NCBI RefSeq assembly: GCF_025128095.1
Contig: NZ_JAHLYT010000007.1
Span: 1-64,000, forward strand
Source: Synechococcus sp. CS-1328
GTDB lineage: Bacteria; Cyanobacteriota; Cyanobacteriia; PCC-6307; Cyanobiaceae
Length of the DNA: 64,000 nucleotides
Direction of reading: 5' to 3'
Notes under the pieces: model-generated
Databases searched by the model: none
Seen by the model: only the letters and a program-made list of their open reading frames with translations
Told to the model about the DNA's origin: nothing
Translations under genes and position numbers: made by a program
Part shown: positions 32,847 to 46,366 of the stretch, one piece after another
Position numbering within the stretch: the first letter of the stretch is position 1
Layout: the number at the start of each line of letters is the position of its first letter

Positions 32847-33941
32847 ATGGCCACCCTGTTCCCCCAGCCCTACACCAGCCTGGACGTCTGCCAGCCCCTG
32901 GAGAAGCGTCTGGCTGCGTTGCACGGGCAGATTCGCAGGCAGGTGCCGGCTGTGGAGCGGCTGGCCTTCGCGCTCTATGAGCCCCGCAATGATCTGCTCA
33001 GCACCTATGCGAGCCACAGCTGCGTCGCCCCCAACCTCACCTTCTACGACCATCGGCTCGCCACCATCCCCAGCCTGGGTCGGCTGGCCGAGTCGCGCCA
33101 GTGCAGGGTGATCGACGACATGATGGCGGAGCTGCCACCGATCTCCCCCCACACCCGCTGGCTGCTCCAGCAGGGCTGGCGCAGCTCCTACACCGTGCCG
33201 CTTCATTGCGGCGATGAGCTGCTCGGTTTTCTCTTCCTCAATGCGATTGAGCCGGGTCTGTTCACGGCCGATCTGTTGGAGCGTCTGCAGCCCTGGGTGG
33301 AACTCAGCGCCAGCTTGATCGTGCAGGAGATGGGCCTGGTCCACAGCCTGCGGCAGTCGGTGCAGCTCGCCCTGCAGCTGTCTGATCTGCCCGACGGTGG
33401 CAGTGCCGATCATGTGGAGCGGGTGGCGCTCTACAGCCGTCTGATCGCCATGGAACTGGGGCACCGACGACCGCTCGCCCCAGACTTTGCCGCCGATCTC
33501 TATGGCTTCGCCTCCCTTGGCGATGTGGGCAGCCAGCTCACCTCCGTCGCCCTGGTCAGCAAGCCCGGTCGTCTCAGCGTGGAGGAGCGCCGCAGTCTGG
33601 AGGCCCAGGTGCTGCGTGGCGTGGAGCTGGTCGACGCCCTGATCGCGGGGCTGCGCCTGGTGGCCAGCCCCAAGGCGCAGATGCTGCATCGCATGCTGGC
33701 GGGCCGCCACGAGATGCTGGATGGCAGCGGCTATCCCTTCGGCCTCGAGGCAGGGTCCATTGCCCTGGAGGCCCGCATCGTGGCAGTGGCGGACATCTAC
33801 GACGCTCTCCCCGCTGAGCTGGCCGAGGCGACCCTGCTGCAGATGGCTGTCGCCGGCAAGCTCGATCGTGCCTGTGTCGACGCCCTGCTCGGGGCCAGGG
33901 AGCAGCGCCATGCCATCGCCGCCGCCTATCGGGATCCCTGA
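32847..33941 (+). CDS. GAF + degenerate HD-GYP domain protein
   Basis: A 364-residue protein. Residues about 20-170 read as a GAF sensor (YASHSCVAPNLTFYDH, SYTVPLHCGDELLGFLFLN). Residues about 180-340 are an HD-GYP domain with DHVERVALYSRL and GRHEMLDGSGYPFGL, ending AVADIYDAL. The catalytic HD pair is replaced by G225-D226 (ASLGDVG), and the usual HHE is RHE. Family knowledge: HD-GYP hydrolyses c-di-GMP, but these changes remove metal ligands, so it is more likely a c-di-GMP or ligand sensor. It is divergent from the GGDEF-EAL gene, with a roughly 200-base shared promoter region. Confidence 0.8.
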   Translation: MATLFPQPYTSLDVCQPLEKRLAALHGQIRRQVPAVERLAFALYEPRNDLLSTYASHSCVAPNLTFYDHRLATIPSLGRLAESRQCRVIDDMMAELPPISPHTRWLLQQGWRSSYTVPLHCGDELLGFLFLNAIEPGLFTADLLERLQPWVELSASLIVQEMGLVHSLRQSVQLALQLSDLPDGGSADHVERVALYSRLIAMELGHRRPLAPDFAADLYGFASLGDVGSQLTSVALVSKPGRLSVEERRSLEAQVLRGVELVDALIAGLRLVASPKAQMLHRMLAGRHEMLDGSGYPFGLEAGSIALEARIVAVADIYDALPAELAEATLLQMAVAGKLDRACVDALLGAREQRHAIAAAYRDP

Positions 33942-34037
33942 TCGGCGAACTGCCTCTACGGTTGGGCGTTCCTCTACCGCCTGCGGACTACCGCCAGCGG
34001 TCTTCCGGCGTTTGCAGCAGCGCCTCGCTTCCCCGCC

Positions 34038-34262
34038 ATGTCCCTGCAGCTCTCCCAGCAGACCTGTGCCAACTGCCGTTTCGCGCGGCGTTCGGCGGCG
34101 TTCGATGCCGATGGCCTGCTCTCCTGTCGCAATCTGCCGCCCCAGCCGAGCCGGGACAACAACTGGCGGATCGTGCCCGAGAACTTCTGGTGCGGCTCCT
34201 GGGACTGGGGGCCGCCCGATCCGCTGGTGGGACCACGGCCGCCCAGCCCGCCCGAGTACTGA
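34038..34262 (+). CDS. Small cysteine-containing protein
   Basis: A 74-residue protein starting MSLQLSQQTCANCRF, with a CxxC followed by Cys in LLSCRNLPP and ENFWCGSWD, which could form a four-cysteine zinc or iron-sulfur site. The C-terminus is Pro-rich. No homologue with a known role comes to mind. It sits 96 nt after the HD-GYP gene and ends 40 nt before the convergent DUF2126 gene. Confidence 0.6.
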   Translation: MSLQLSQQTCANCRFARRSAAFDADGLLSCRNLPPQPSRDNNWRIVPENFWCGSWDWGPPDPLVGPRPPSPPEY

Positions 34263-34302
34263 CCAACTCGCCTGAGCCCTGAGCGGACGCGGGCGGGTCG
34301 GT

Positions 34303-36519
34303 TCAGGGCAGCCGCAGATCCACCGTGCAGAGGTCATCTGCGGGCAGGGTCCAGGGGGGCGCGTCGCCTTCGCCGACCCAGCCGCTGCGGATGATCGGCT
34401 TGAAGCTGGTGGCGTCGTCGTTGAGGCAGAAGCGGGCCACCGTGTTCAGGTTGCCTTCGGCGTTCGGGCTGTGCTGCTCGATGCTCAGCTCCAGCGGCAT
34501 GTGGGGCTCGATCGCCGGATGCATGCAGGGGTAGAGCCTGTGGTGGCGATAGCGCACCGCCAGCGGTGGTTCCTCACCCCCCGCCGCCAGCGGTGCCAGC
34601 GGCAGGAGGCGGCCATTGAGGCGGAGGTGGTGGTGATCGCGGAAGCTGCCGCTGGCTCGGATTTCCAGGCGGCGCAGGGAAGCATCCACGAAGCGGCTGG
34701 TGAAGCCCCCTTCCACCGGGGTGTCGCAGATCAGCGGCCAGGGTTCCAGGGCTGGACGGATCTCCAGCCAGGCGGCGCCGTCCTGCCAGTCGAGCAGGGA
34801 GGGGAAACGCCACTCCCATAACTCCTGGAAGGGGGTGGGATTGAGCCCAAGGCCGTCATCCGCCAGGGCCGCCAGCACCGCGTCCAGATCAGCCCACAGC
34901 TGGCTGGGCAGCAGCAGGCGGTCGTGCAGTTCCGGGCCCCAGGGGCGCAGCTGCTCCGGCCGGTGGCGTGGCTCGAGCAGGTGGGCTGCCAGGGAGCTCC
35001 AGAGCAGGGCGATGGCGCTGCTCCACTCCACCCGAGGCAGGGATTCCAGCGCCCGGAATTCGATCAGTCCCAGGCAGCCCGCTGGCGCGCCAGGATTCCA
35101 GAACTTGTCGAAGCTGATCTCGCTGCGGTGGTTGTTGCCGCTGCGATCGGCATGGAGGTGGCGCAGGGTTTCGCCGATCAGGCTGCGGCGATCGGCGCTG
35201 GCGTCGGGCTGGCCATCGGTGTTGCCCGCATCCGACTGCTCGATGCAGCTATAGGCCAGTTCCAGGTCGAACAGGGAGCCGATCGCTTCATCCGGCCGTG
35301 GCGCCTGGGAGGCCGGCCCCACGCAGGTGCCGCTGAACAGGTAGCCCAGGCTGGGATGGTGTTGCCAGTAGCGCAGGATGCCGCTCAACCAGGCCGGCCG
35401 GCCGAAGAACGGGTTCTGCTCCAGGCTGGCGCCACCCCAGAGCAGATGGTTGCCACCGCCGGTGCTCTCCTGGCGCCCGCCGGCGGCGCTTTTCCAGCTG
35501 CGCAGGCCCACCGTGGCGCACGCCTTCTCCAGCCGCCGCAACCAGCCGTCGTACTCAGCCCAGCTGTGGCAGACGGGCAGGTTGATCTCCAGCACGCCCG
35601 GATCGGCGGTGAGACCGAGCACCTGCCAGCGCCCTGGTCCATCACTCGGCAGCACACCGCTCAGGGCCGGGGCCGCCAGGGGGGCGCCCTGCACCGAATC
35701 CGCCAGGCCATCGGCCACCGCCTGCAGCAGCAGCTCCAGGGGATCGCTCAGCAAGGGGGGAAGAAACAGATCCCAGCTGCCGGTCTCCTCCACCCCATCC
35801 GGCTCCACCACCTCCAGGGTGAGCACCTGGCGGGGGGCGTGGTCGGGAAAGTGTTCTAGCGGCAGGCGCAGACCGGCGGGCCCGGGGGCACCGCTGAGCT
35901 GGCGGTGCTCCTCGGCCAGGGGCCAGGGCACCGCCAGCCAGGCGGGTTGTGCGGGATCACGGTCCTCCGGTGGGCTCGCGTCATCGATGGTGAGCGGCAC
36001 GGCCCACACCCGCCGGAGTGGATCCAGCGGATCGCTGAGTTCGACCGGATGCAGCTCCACCCCCAGCCGCGTTCCCAGATCCGCCAGCCAGGCGGTTGCC
36101 TGGGCGGCGGTGAGGGGGTTGCCCAGTTCACCCGGCTGGCAGGGTTCGGGCCAGCGCACTGGCGGTGGACTGCCATCGAGGCCGGTGATCAGCCTCAGGG
36201 CCCAGCGGGGATTCACCTCCCCCTCGTAGCGCTTGCCGGGGCAATACAGCAGGGTGCTGCCCGGCCACACCTGCTGCTGCAGCTCCCGCGCCAGGCGCTG
36301 GGCGATCGGCAGCTTGGTGGGGCCATCGGCGCAGACGCTCCATTCGGCCCCCTCCGGCTCGAGCGGCACGTAGGTGGGCTCGCCGCCGAGGGTGAGGTGG
36401 ATGCCGGCGGCCCTCAGCCGGGCCTCGGCCACGGCAGCTGCCGCCGGTGGCCGGGGCTGCGTTCCAGCGGCGTCGGCGGCGTGAACGGAGGAGAGGTGGT
36501 GGACCGGAGGCTGGGACAA
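34303..36519 (-). CDS. DUF2126 / transglutaminase-associated protein
   Basis: A 738-residue protein; the first codon in frame is TTG. It matches the DUF2126 domain normally fused behind a transglutaminase: LTLGGEPTYVPLEPEG, DGPTKLPIAQRLARELQQ, YCPGKRYEGEVNPRWAL, GGGNHLLWGGAS, FEQNPFF-like NPFFGRPAWL and IEFRALESLPRVEW. Here the transglutaminase is a separate gene at 39151-40032. Family knowledge: DUF2126 clusters with circularly permuted ATP-grasp and alpha-E proteins and is predicted to take part in peptide or peptide-tag synthesis. It is the last gene of the minus-strand cluster, after glgP (69-nt gap). Confidence 0.85.
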   Translation of the reverse strand: MSQPPVHHLSSVHAADAAGTQPRPPAAAAVAEARLRAAGIHLTLGGEPTYVPLEPEGAEWSVCADGPTKLPIAQRLARELQQQVWPGSTLLYCPGKRYEGEVNPRWALRLITGLDGSPPPVRWPEPCQPGELGNPLTAAQATAWLADLGTRLGVELHPVELSDPLDPLRRVWAVPLTIDDASPPEDRDPAQPAWLAVPWPLAEEHRQLSGAPGPAGLRLPLEHFPDHAPRQVLTLEVVEPDGVEETGSWDLFLPPLLSDPLELLLQAVADGLADSVQGAPLAAPALSGVLPSDGPGRWQVLGLTADPGVLEINLPVCHSWAEYDGWLRRLEKACATVGLRSWKSAAGGRQESTGGGNHLLWGGASLEQNPFFGRPAWLSGILRYWQHHPSLGYLFSGTCVGPASQAPRPDEAIGSLFDLELAYSCIEQSDAGNTDGQPDASADRRSLIGETLRHLHADRSGNNHRSEISFDKFWNPGAPAGCLGLIEFRALESLPRVEWSSAIALLWSSLAAHLLEPRHRPEQLRPWGPELHDRLLLPSQLWADLDAVLAALADDGLGLNPTPFQELWEWRFPSLLDWQDGAAWLEIRPALEPWPLICDTPVEGGFTSRFVDASLRRLEIRASGSFRDHHHLRLNGRLLPLAPLAAGGEEPPLAVRYRHHRLYPCMHPAIEPHMPLELSIEQHSPNAEGNLNTVARFCLNDDATSFKPIIRSGWVGEGDAPPWTLPADDLCTVDLRLP

Positions 36520-36588
36520 TGGTGGCGCTGAAGAAGGACGGAACCCGGGGGGGTGGGACGGACAGCGACCGACCGTTGCCGGCCTGCC

Positions 36589-39078
<2,490 letters not shown>

Positions 39079-39150
39079 GCTCCCCGCTGGGGTGGCGATG
39101 CTGCACCAATCGCTACCGATGATGGGGGTTTCGGCATCTTTTCGGCTTCG

Positions 39151-40032
39151 TCAGACGGCCGCCAACGCCTCGGTCATGGCCAGTTCTTCGGCCTCGATGC
39201 TCCACTCCAGCTCACTGGTCACCTTGGGGGGACCGGAGAAGCTGCCGGTCACGGCGGCGGTGAGTTCCGGCTTCGAGGAGGTGGCCACCGGGATGTAGCG
39301 GTCGTCGATGGCGCCCATGCCACTGGGATCAAAGGCCCGCCAGCCGGCCCCCGGCAGATACACCTCTGCCCAGGCATGCAGGTCGTAGCGTTTCGGCCTC
39401 GGCTCCACTAGGTGATAGCCGCTCACGAAGCGGGCCGGCAGGCCCACACAGCGGCAGGTCTCGATCATCAGCATCGCCAGGTCACGGCACGACCCCACCC
39501 GCTCCTTGAGCGTGCGGCCGGCCGGCCAGGCCGGGCCGATGTGGCGCTGGGTGTATTTCACCCGGTCCTGGATGATCTCCACCAGCTGATTCAGGAACAT
39601 CAGCGCCCGCTGGTCGGAGCCCATCAGCGCCTCCTGGGCCAGGTCCACCGCTGCCGGATCGTGCTGGCCATTCGGTAACCAGCCTTGGAGACTTCCCAGC
39701 AGATCGCTGTTGAGATGGCCCATCGGATAGGGCAGCAGCGGTTCGTTCTCCTCCAGGCAAATGGTCAGGGGTGCCGGCACTAGGGTGTCCACCACACTGA
39801 TGGCCTTCACCTCAAACACCTCGGTGGCGTCGAGGAAGCGGGCCCGCAGGATCTCATCACCGCTGGCGGCGATCAACGGATAGAGGCGGCTGGGTTCGGG
39901 GGTGATGCTCAGCCCAAAGGAGCGCAGGTGTTGAAAACCGTGGCCGCGGGGCCTCAGGCAGAAGCGGTGCGGACCGAGCAGCACCGGTGCGCTGTAGCGA
40001 TACGTGAGGGTGTGGGTGACGCGGGCGCGCAT
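39151..40032 (-). CDS. Transglutaminase-family protein
   Basis: A 293-residue protein. The N-terminal bacterial transglutaminase-like half has THTLTYRYSAPVLLGPHRF. The papain-like core has GSCRDLAMLMI (C182), YDLHAWAEVYL (H219) and FDPSGMG (D235), the full Cys-His-Asp triad. It comes just after the alpha-E gene in the same direction. Family knowledge: this type occurs with circularly permuted ATP-grasp, alpha-E and DUF2126 proteins and is predicted to act as a peptidase or transglutaminase on a ligated peptide. Confidence 0.9.
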   Translation of the reverse strand: MRARVTHTLTYRYSAPVLLGPHRFCLRPRGHGFQHLRSFGLSITPEPSRLYPLIAASGDEILRARFLDATEVFEVKAISVVDTLVPAPLTICLEENEPLLPYPMGHLNSDLLGSLQGWLPNGQHDPAAVDLAQEALMGSDQRALMFLNQLVEIIQDRVKYTQRHIGPAWPAGRTLKERVGSCRDLAMLMIETCRCVGLPARFVSGYHLVEPRPKRYDLHAWAEVYLPGAGWRAFDPSGMGAIDDRYIPVATSSKPELTAAVTGSFSGPPKVTSELEWSIEAEELAMTEALAAV

Positions 40033-40063
40033 GCCGGTGGAGTGGAGCCGCTGGATGGGGAGA

Positions 40064-41044
40064 TCAGGCGTCGGAGCTGTCGCTGCTGTCCGAGCTGGCG
40101 GGGATGGCCACCTCGAAGTAACGGGCCTCGATCAGATCGTGGATGGCGTTGAGATCGCTCTGAAAGGCGTCGATCGCCTCGTGCAGACCGGTGGCGATCA
40201 GATCGTCGATGCGGGTGTAACTCCAGCGGGCCAGGGTGAGGCCACTCAGGCATTCGAGTGCATCGGGAGCACCGGGTACGGAGCGGCCCTGCACGATCCT
40301 GAGGGTGTCGTGAATGCGCTCCAGGCAGTAACGCACCGAACGGGGAAACACCGGATCCAGCAGCAGGAAGGCGGCCACGGCCTTGGGTTCGATCGCCCGC
40401 TGGCTCGACTGGCGGAACATCTGATAGGCCCCGGCCGAACGCAGCAGGGAAATCCACTGCAGTTCGTCGAGCACACCACCCACCTCCTCCGGGCTCGGCA
40501 ACAGCAGGAAGTACTTCACATCGAGGATACGGGTGGTCTTGTCGGCCCGCTCGATCAGGCGACCCAGCCGGCTGAACTGCCAGGAGAGATCGCGGCTGAG
40601 GGTGGCATCGGTGATGCCATAGAACAATTGGCAGCCCCGCCGGATCTCATGCAGTTGCTCCTGGGGAGGCTTTCGCCAGAACGCCTCATTTTCCTGCAGG
40701 GTCCAGTAGAGATCGTTCATGTGCTCCCACATCTCTGTGGTGATCACTTCGCGGATCTGGCGAGCGTTCTCGCGGGCGACGGCGATGCAATTGACGATGC
40801 TGTTGGGGTTCTCGGCTTCGTGCACCAGAAACTGCACCACGTCGGTGGGCGAGCCCGCTGGGCAGAGCTTGTCGAACAGCTCGCGATCCCCACTGGCGTC
40901 GATCAGGGGCAGCCAGGGTTCAGCGCTGCCGGGCGGGCAGTCGAGCGCCATGGCTTCACTGACCTCCACGAAGCGGGAGATGTTCTCGGCCCGCTCCACA
41001 TAGCGGTTGATCCAGTAGAGCGATTCAGCGACGCGGCTCAGCAT
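40064..41044 (-). CDS. Alpha-E domain protein
   Basis: A 326-residue all-helical protein of the alpha-E family. It begins with MLSRVAESLYWINRYVERAE, the highly conserved start, and keeps RLIERADKTTRILDVKYFLL and TDATLSRDLSWQFSRLG. The function is unknown; it nearly always sits next to a circularly permuted ATP-grasp gene. Its first 7 nt overlap that gene here (41038-41044), so the pair is translationally coupled. Confidence 0.92.
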   Translation of the reverse strand: MLSRVAESLYWINRYVERAENISRFVEVSEAMALDCPPGSAEPWLPLIDASGDRELFDKLCPAGSPTDVVQFLVHEAENPNSIVNCIAVARENARQIREVITTEMWEHMNDLYWTLQENEAFWRKPPQEQLHEIRRGCQLFYGITDATLSRDLSWQFSRLGRLIERADKTTRILDVKYFLLLPSPEEVGGVLDELQWISLLRSAGAYQMFRQSSQRAIEPKAVAAFLLLDPVFPRSVRYCLERIHDTLRIVQGRSVPGAPDALECLSGLTLARWSYTRIDDLIATGLHEAIDAFQSDLNAIHDLIEARYFEVAIPASSDSSDSSDA

Positions 41045-42495
41045 GCGCCCGCCTCCTCGCTCTGGCGTTCGTCCACGATCCAGGTGTCCTTGCAGCCGCC
41101 CCCCTGGGAGGAGTTCACCACCAGGGAACCCCGCCGCAGGGCCACGCGGGTCAGTCCTCCCGGGCTGACCCAGGCCCCCTTGCCGCGCAGCACGTAGGGC
41201 CGCAGATCGACATGGCAGGGGAAGAGTTCGCCTTCGCTGAGGGAGGGAACGGTGGAGAGATCCAGGGTGGGCTGGGCAATGTAATTGCGGGGATTGGCCT
41301 TGATCTTGTCGGCGAATTCGCTGATCTCAGCGGCGCTGGCATGGGGGCCGATCAGCATGCCGTAACCACCGGCCTCGGCCACGGCCTTGACCACCAGTTC
41401 GCCGAGATGGGCCAGCACGTAGGCCTGATCCTCGTCTCGTGAGCAGAGGTAGGTGGGCACGTTCTCGATGATCGGTTCCTCGCTGAGGTAGTAGCGGATC
41501 ATCTCCGGCACATAGGCATAGATCAACTTGTCGTCTGCCACGCCGGTGCCGGGGGCGTTGGCGATCGCGACGCGGCCGGCGCGGTAGGCGGCCATCAGGC
41601 CGCGCACGCCCAGCATCGAGTCGCTGCGGAACACCGCCGGATCGAGGAAGTCGTCGTCAATGCGGCGATAGATCACATCCACCGCCTCGAGCCCGCTGGT
41701 GCTGCGCATCCAGACCCGGTCGTCCTGGCAGATCAGATCGCGCCCCTCGACCAGCTGAATGCCCATCTGCTGGGCGAGATAGCTGTGCTCGAAATAGGCA
41801 CTGTTGAACACACCGGGCGTCAGCAGCACCACCTTCGGCGTTTCGGTCCAGGGGGCGAGTTCCCGCAGGGTCTGCAGCAGGTGGGAGGGGTAGTCGTCGA
41901 TCGGCTGGACGGTGCGGCCCTGGAAGAGGCTGGGGAACATGCGCTTCATCACGCGCCGGTTCTCCAGGAAGTAGGCCACCCCGGACGGGCAGCGGAGGTT
42001 GTCCTCCAGCACGCGCCAGGTGCCTTGGCCGTCGCGGACCAGATCCAGGCCGGAAACGTGGCACCAGCGGCCCAGCGGCAGCTCGAAGCCCTGCATCTGG
42101 GGCCGCCAGCCCTGGGAGCTCTCGACGTCGGCGCGGGGGATGACCCCGTCGTTGAGGATCTTCTGATCGCCGTAGACATCGGCCAGGAAGTGGTCGATCG
42201 CTTCGAGGCGCTGGATCAGGCCCAGTTCCAGCCTCTGCCATTCCCCGACGGCGATCAGCCGCGGCAGAGGATCAAAGGGCAGGATCCGTTCGACGCCGCG
42301 GTTGCCGGAATCATTGAGGCGGAAGGTCGCCCCGAGGCGCTTGAGCAGCATGCCGGCGGCGGCATGGTTGCGGTTGAGTTCCTCAAGCCCCAGGTTGCCG
42401 AGCGAGGAGAGCAGGGGCCGCAGTGCCGCCCGGGGTTCATCGGTGGAGCTGAAGTACTCGTCGTAGCCGCGGTTGGGTTTGTACTCGGTAAACAT
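41038..42495 (-). CDS. Circularly permuted ATP-grasp type 2 protein
   Basis: A 485-residue protein. It carries the permuted ATP-grasp signature: SRDEDQAYVLAHLGELVVKA, EAGGYGMLIGPHAS, FPCHVDLRPYVLRGKG and the N-terminal FDPLPRLIAVGEWQRLE. It is predicted to ligate an amino acid or peptide to a carboxylate with ATP. It is the first gene of the minus-strand cluster and overlaps the alpha-E gene. About 650 bases of non-coding DNA lie upstream, where its promoter should be. Confidence 0.92.
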   Translation of the reverse strand: MFTEYKPNRGYDEYFSSTDEPRAALRPLLSSLGNLGLEELNRNHAAAGMLLKRLGATFRLNDSGNRGVERILPFDPLPRLIAVGEWQRLELGLIQRLEAIDHFLADVYGDQKILNDGVIPRADVESSQGWRPQMQGFELPLGRWCHVSGLDLVRDGQGTWRVLEDNLRCPSGVAYFLENRRVMKRMFPSLFQGRTVQPIDDYPSHLLQTLRELAPWTETPKVVLLTPGVFNSAYFEHSYLAQQMGIQLVEGRDLICQDDRVWMRSTSGLEAVDVIYRRIDDDFLDPAVFRSDSMLGVRGLMAAYRAGRVAIANAPGTGVADDKLIYAYVPEMIRYYLSEEPIIENVPTYLCSRDEDQAYVLAHLGELVVKAVAEAGGYGMLIGPHASAAEISEFADKIKANPRNYIAQPTLDLSTVPSLSEGELFPCHVDLRPYVLRGKGAWVSPGGLTRVALRRGSLVVNSSQGGGCKDTWIVDERQSEEAGAC

Positions 42496-43142
42496 GTCCC
42501 GGCTCCGGCTGACCTTGCCGGATCATGCTGAGCGCCGGGGGCACCTCTGAGTATGAACGGCTACGGAATGGCTGCTTGGCGTCTGGAGCTTCATGCCATC
42601 TTTCGCTGTTTTTCTGCCAGGTGGTCCGTTTCGAACAGTGTGGATGGCTGAAACCGGTTAGGGGGCGTCGGAAGCCGGCTTTGTACTGAGGCTACGGCCC
42701 TGGCCCAGCTCCGTGGCTGTCGCCTTGGCCCCGCTCTGCTCCTGAGGTTTCGTGGGAGGCAGGTCGCGTGGAGCCGGGGGCTGCTGGTTGCCTGAATGGC
42801 TTCCTGATCCGTTGTGAAGGTGACAGGTTTTTCAAAGCGCTGCGCCTACAATGGTGAGATCGTATGGATGAATGTTGATTGAGTTTGTTCAGGGCTCAAG
42901 CCTGGGCAAGCGTCAGGGTCGTTGACGCGACCCATCGCGACCCATCGCATCAGAGGCAGTGTGCCGATCCGGCACTTTCATCGTAATTTCGCCGCCACCG
43001 CTTCTCCTGGAAACGCCTTTTCCTGCAGAAGCACTGTTGATCGGAAACCCTGCGGATTCAACACACCCCCGACCCGCAACAACTCCCGACACGCACCAGC
43101 GCCGCGCCATCTGGTCAACTCTCGTTCTGCACCCCCCCTGTC
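42496..43142. other. Long intergenic stretch with no convincing gene
   Basis: 647 bases between the ATP-grasp gene and the divergent PilZ gene. Six-frame reading gives only short, low-quality frames. A -10-like TACAAT occurs in GCGCCTACAATGG (about 42846-42855) but without a well-spaced -35. It is less GC-rich than the flanking genes. It could hold promoters for both divergent genes or a small RNA. Confidence 0.5.
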
Positions 43143-43628
43143 ATGACCTCCCTGGGCCACTACCTCCCGTTCAGCGATGCTGATGGCGGACTAGCCCTGG
43201 AGTACTCGGGCAGCTTCTTCGCCGGCACCTCTCTGCAGCCGTCGATCGGCCCCAGCGACGATCAGGAGACCCGCCGCCATCTCCGCAATCCGGTGGAGGC
43301 CTGCCGCCCGATCGCCGTGCAGGTGCTGGATGAGGACGGCCAACCGGCCTCCGCCTGGTATCTCGCCGACATCCTCGATGTGAGCGTGGGCGGCTTCTGT
43401 CTGCTGATCACGGAGGATCAGCCCATGCCTCTGGCCCAGCTCCTGCGGGTGCGGCTGGATCTGCGGCCCCACCCCTCCTTCGGCGTGGATGTGATGCCGG
43501 CTGAGCTGCGCTGGTTCGTGCGCGCTGGCTTCATCGTCACCCTTGGAGTGGGATTCGAGAAGCCCCTGGAGACCCTGCCGCCCCTGCTGCCCTGCCGCCG
43601 CTCCACCAAGCGCGAAATCGCTGCATGA
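43143..43628 (+). CDS. PilZ-domain c-di-GMP receptor candidate
   Basis: A 161-residue protein. It has the PilZ c-di-GMP signature: an RxxxR (RRHLR, about residues 44-48) and, further on, a DxSxxG motif (DVSVGG). The downstream strands (LLRVRLDLR, ELRWFVRAGFIVTLGVGF) fit the beta-barrel. Given the c-di-GMP turnover genes at 28-34 kb, it is a plausible effector. It has no other domain, so the output partner is unknown. Confidence 0.85.
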   Translation: MTSLGHYLPFSDADGGLALEYSGSFFAGTSLQPSIGPSDDQETRRHLRNPVEACRPIAVQVLDEDGQPASAWYLADILDVSVGGFCLLITEDQPMPLAQLLRVRLDLRPHPSFGVDVMPAELRWFVRAGFIVTLGVGFEKPLETLPPLLPCRRSTKREIAA

Positions 43629-43747
43629 ACAGGTTTCAGCACAAGGTTTCAGGTTTCAGTGCAACCCCACTGCACACTGGAGACTCGATCAGGCCAAAGC
43701 GCAGGTCTCAGCGCCGGACAAGTTGCAAGCGTCAGAGGCTGCAAGCC

Positions 43748-45475
<1,728 letters not shown>

Positions 45476-45577
45476 GGCCGGAGCTTTGGGGGGGACCGGC
45501 CAGGGCCGGGAGGCGGAGGAAGTGGAACGGGTGTGGTGGCGGATTGGGTGCCAGGGCTGTCAGCCCAGCGGGGGGAG

Positions 45578-45895
45578 TCAGTCCAGCGGTCCGTTCACCA
45601 GGCCGTTGAAGCCGAACACCTGGCGCTCTCCGGCGAACGGCACCAGCTGCACCTCGCGGCTGTCGCCCGGCTCGAAGCGGATGGCGGTGCCGGCCGGGAT
45701 GTCGAGCCGCAGGCCCCGGGCGGCGTCGCGGTCGAACTTGAGGGCACTGTTGGCCTCGTGGAAATGGAAGTGCGACCCCACCTGAATCGGCCGGTCGCCG
45801 CTGTTGGCCACCAGCAGGGTGGTGACCGGACGCCCGGCGTTGAGTTCAAGCGTGCCGGGTTCGCTCAGCAGTTCGCCAGGAATCAGGGGGGCCAT
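45578..45895 (-). CDS. ureB: Urease beta subunit UreB
   Basis: A 105-residue protein with the full UreB fold: [37 protein letters not shown] and a C-terminal [17 protein letters not shown]. It is a structural subunit of the (ABC)3 urease trimer. It lies 54 nt after ureA. Confidence 0.97.
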   Translation of the reverse strand: MAPLIPGELLSEPGTLELNAGRPVTTLLVANSGDRPIQVGSHFHFHEANSALKFDRDAARGLRLDIPAGTAIRFEPGDSREVQLVPFAGERQVFGFNGLVNGPLD

Positions 45896-45949
45896 GGTGG
45901 GCAGCGGCTGCGGGGGGACAGGAAACGGCTGGGGATCAGTGGATCGGGA

Positions 45950-46252
45950 TCAGCGGATCGGATCGTGCAGGGTGACCAGCTTGGTGCCATCGGGAAACAC
46001 GGCCTCGATCTGCACCTCGTCGATCAGTTCAGGTATCCCTTCCATCACCTGGTCGCGGTTCAGCCAGGTGCTTCCTTCGGCCATCAGCTCGGCCACGGTT
46101 CTGCCATCGCGGGCACCTTCGAGCACCTGGAAGCTGAGCCAGGCCACGGCTTCCGGGTGGTTGAGCCTGAGGCCGCGGCCCAGGCGCCGCTCCGCCAGCA
46201 GAGCGGCGGTCACGATCAGGAGCTTGTCCTTCTCCTGGGGGGTCAGGTGCAT
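45950..46252 (-). CDS. ureA: Urease gamma subunit UreA
   Basis: A 100-residue protein starting [19 protein letters not shown], the usual UreA start; an upstream in-frame start at 46294 is ignored. It keeps [21 protein letters not shown] split over the conserved helix and the end [16 protein letters not shown]. First gene of ureABC. Unlike the common cyanobacterial order ureDABC, ureD is not directly upstream: 7.4 kb of other genes intervene. Confidence 0.97.
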   Translation of the reverse strand: MHLTPQEKDKLLIVTAALLAERRLGRGLRLNHPEAVAWLSFQVLEGARDGRTVAELMAEGSTWLNRDQVMEGIPELIDEVQIEAVFPDGTKLVTLHDPIR

Positions 46253-46366
46253 GGCGCCTGGGAGGGTGCGGCGAGCGGGTCTGGATCCATGCACTCTGAC
46301 AGCGGTAGGTCGCTCTGGACCGTTCAGGGAGAACGGGCGGGCGGAGGTGGTCGGTGGCCCCGGCTT

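Noticed and set aside
46260-46366. NtcA site upstream of ureA
   Set aside because: GTC/TAC half-sites occur but with the wrong spacing, so no box matches GTA-N8-TAC.
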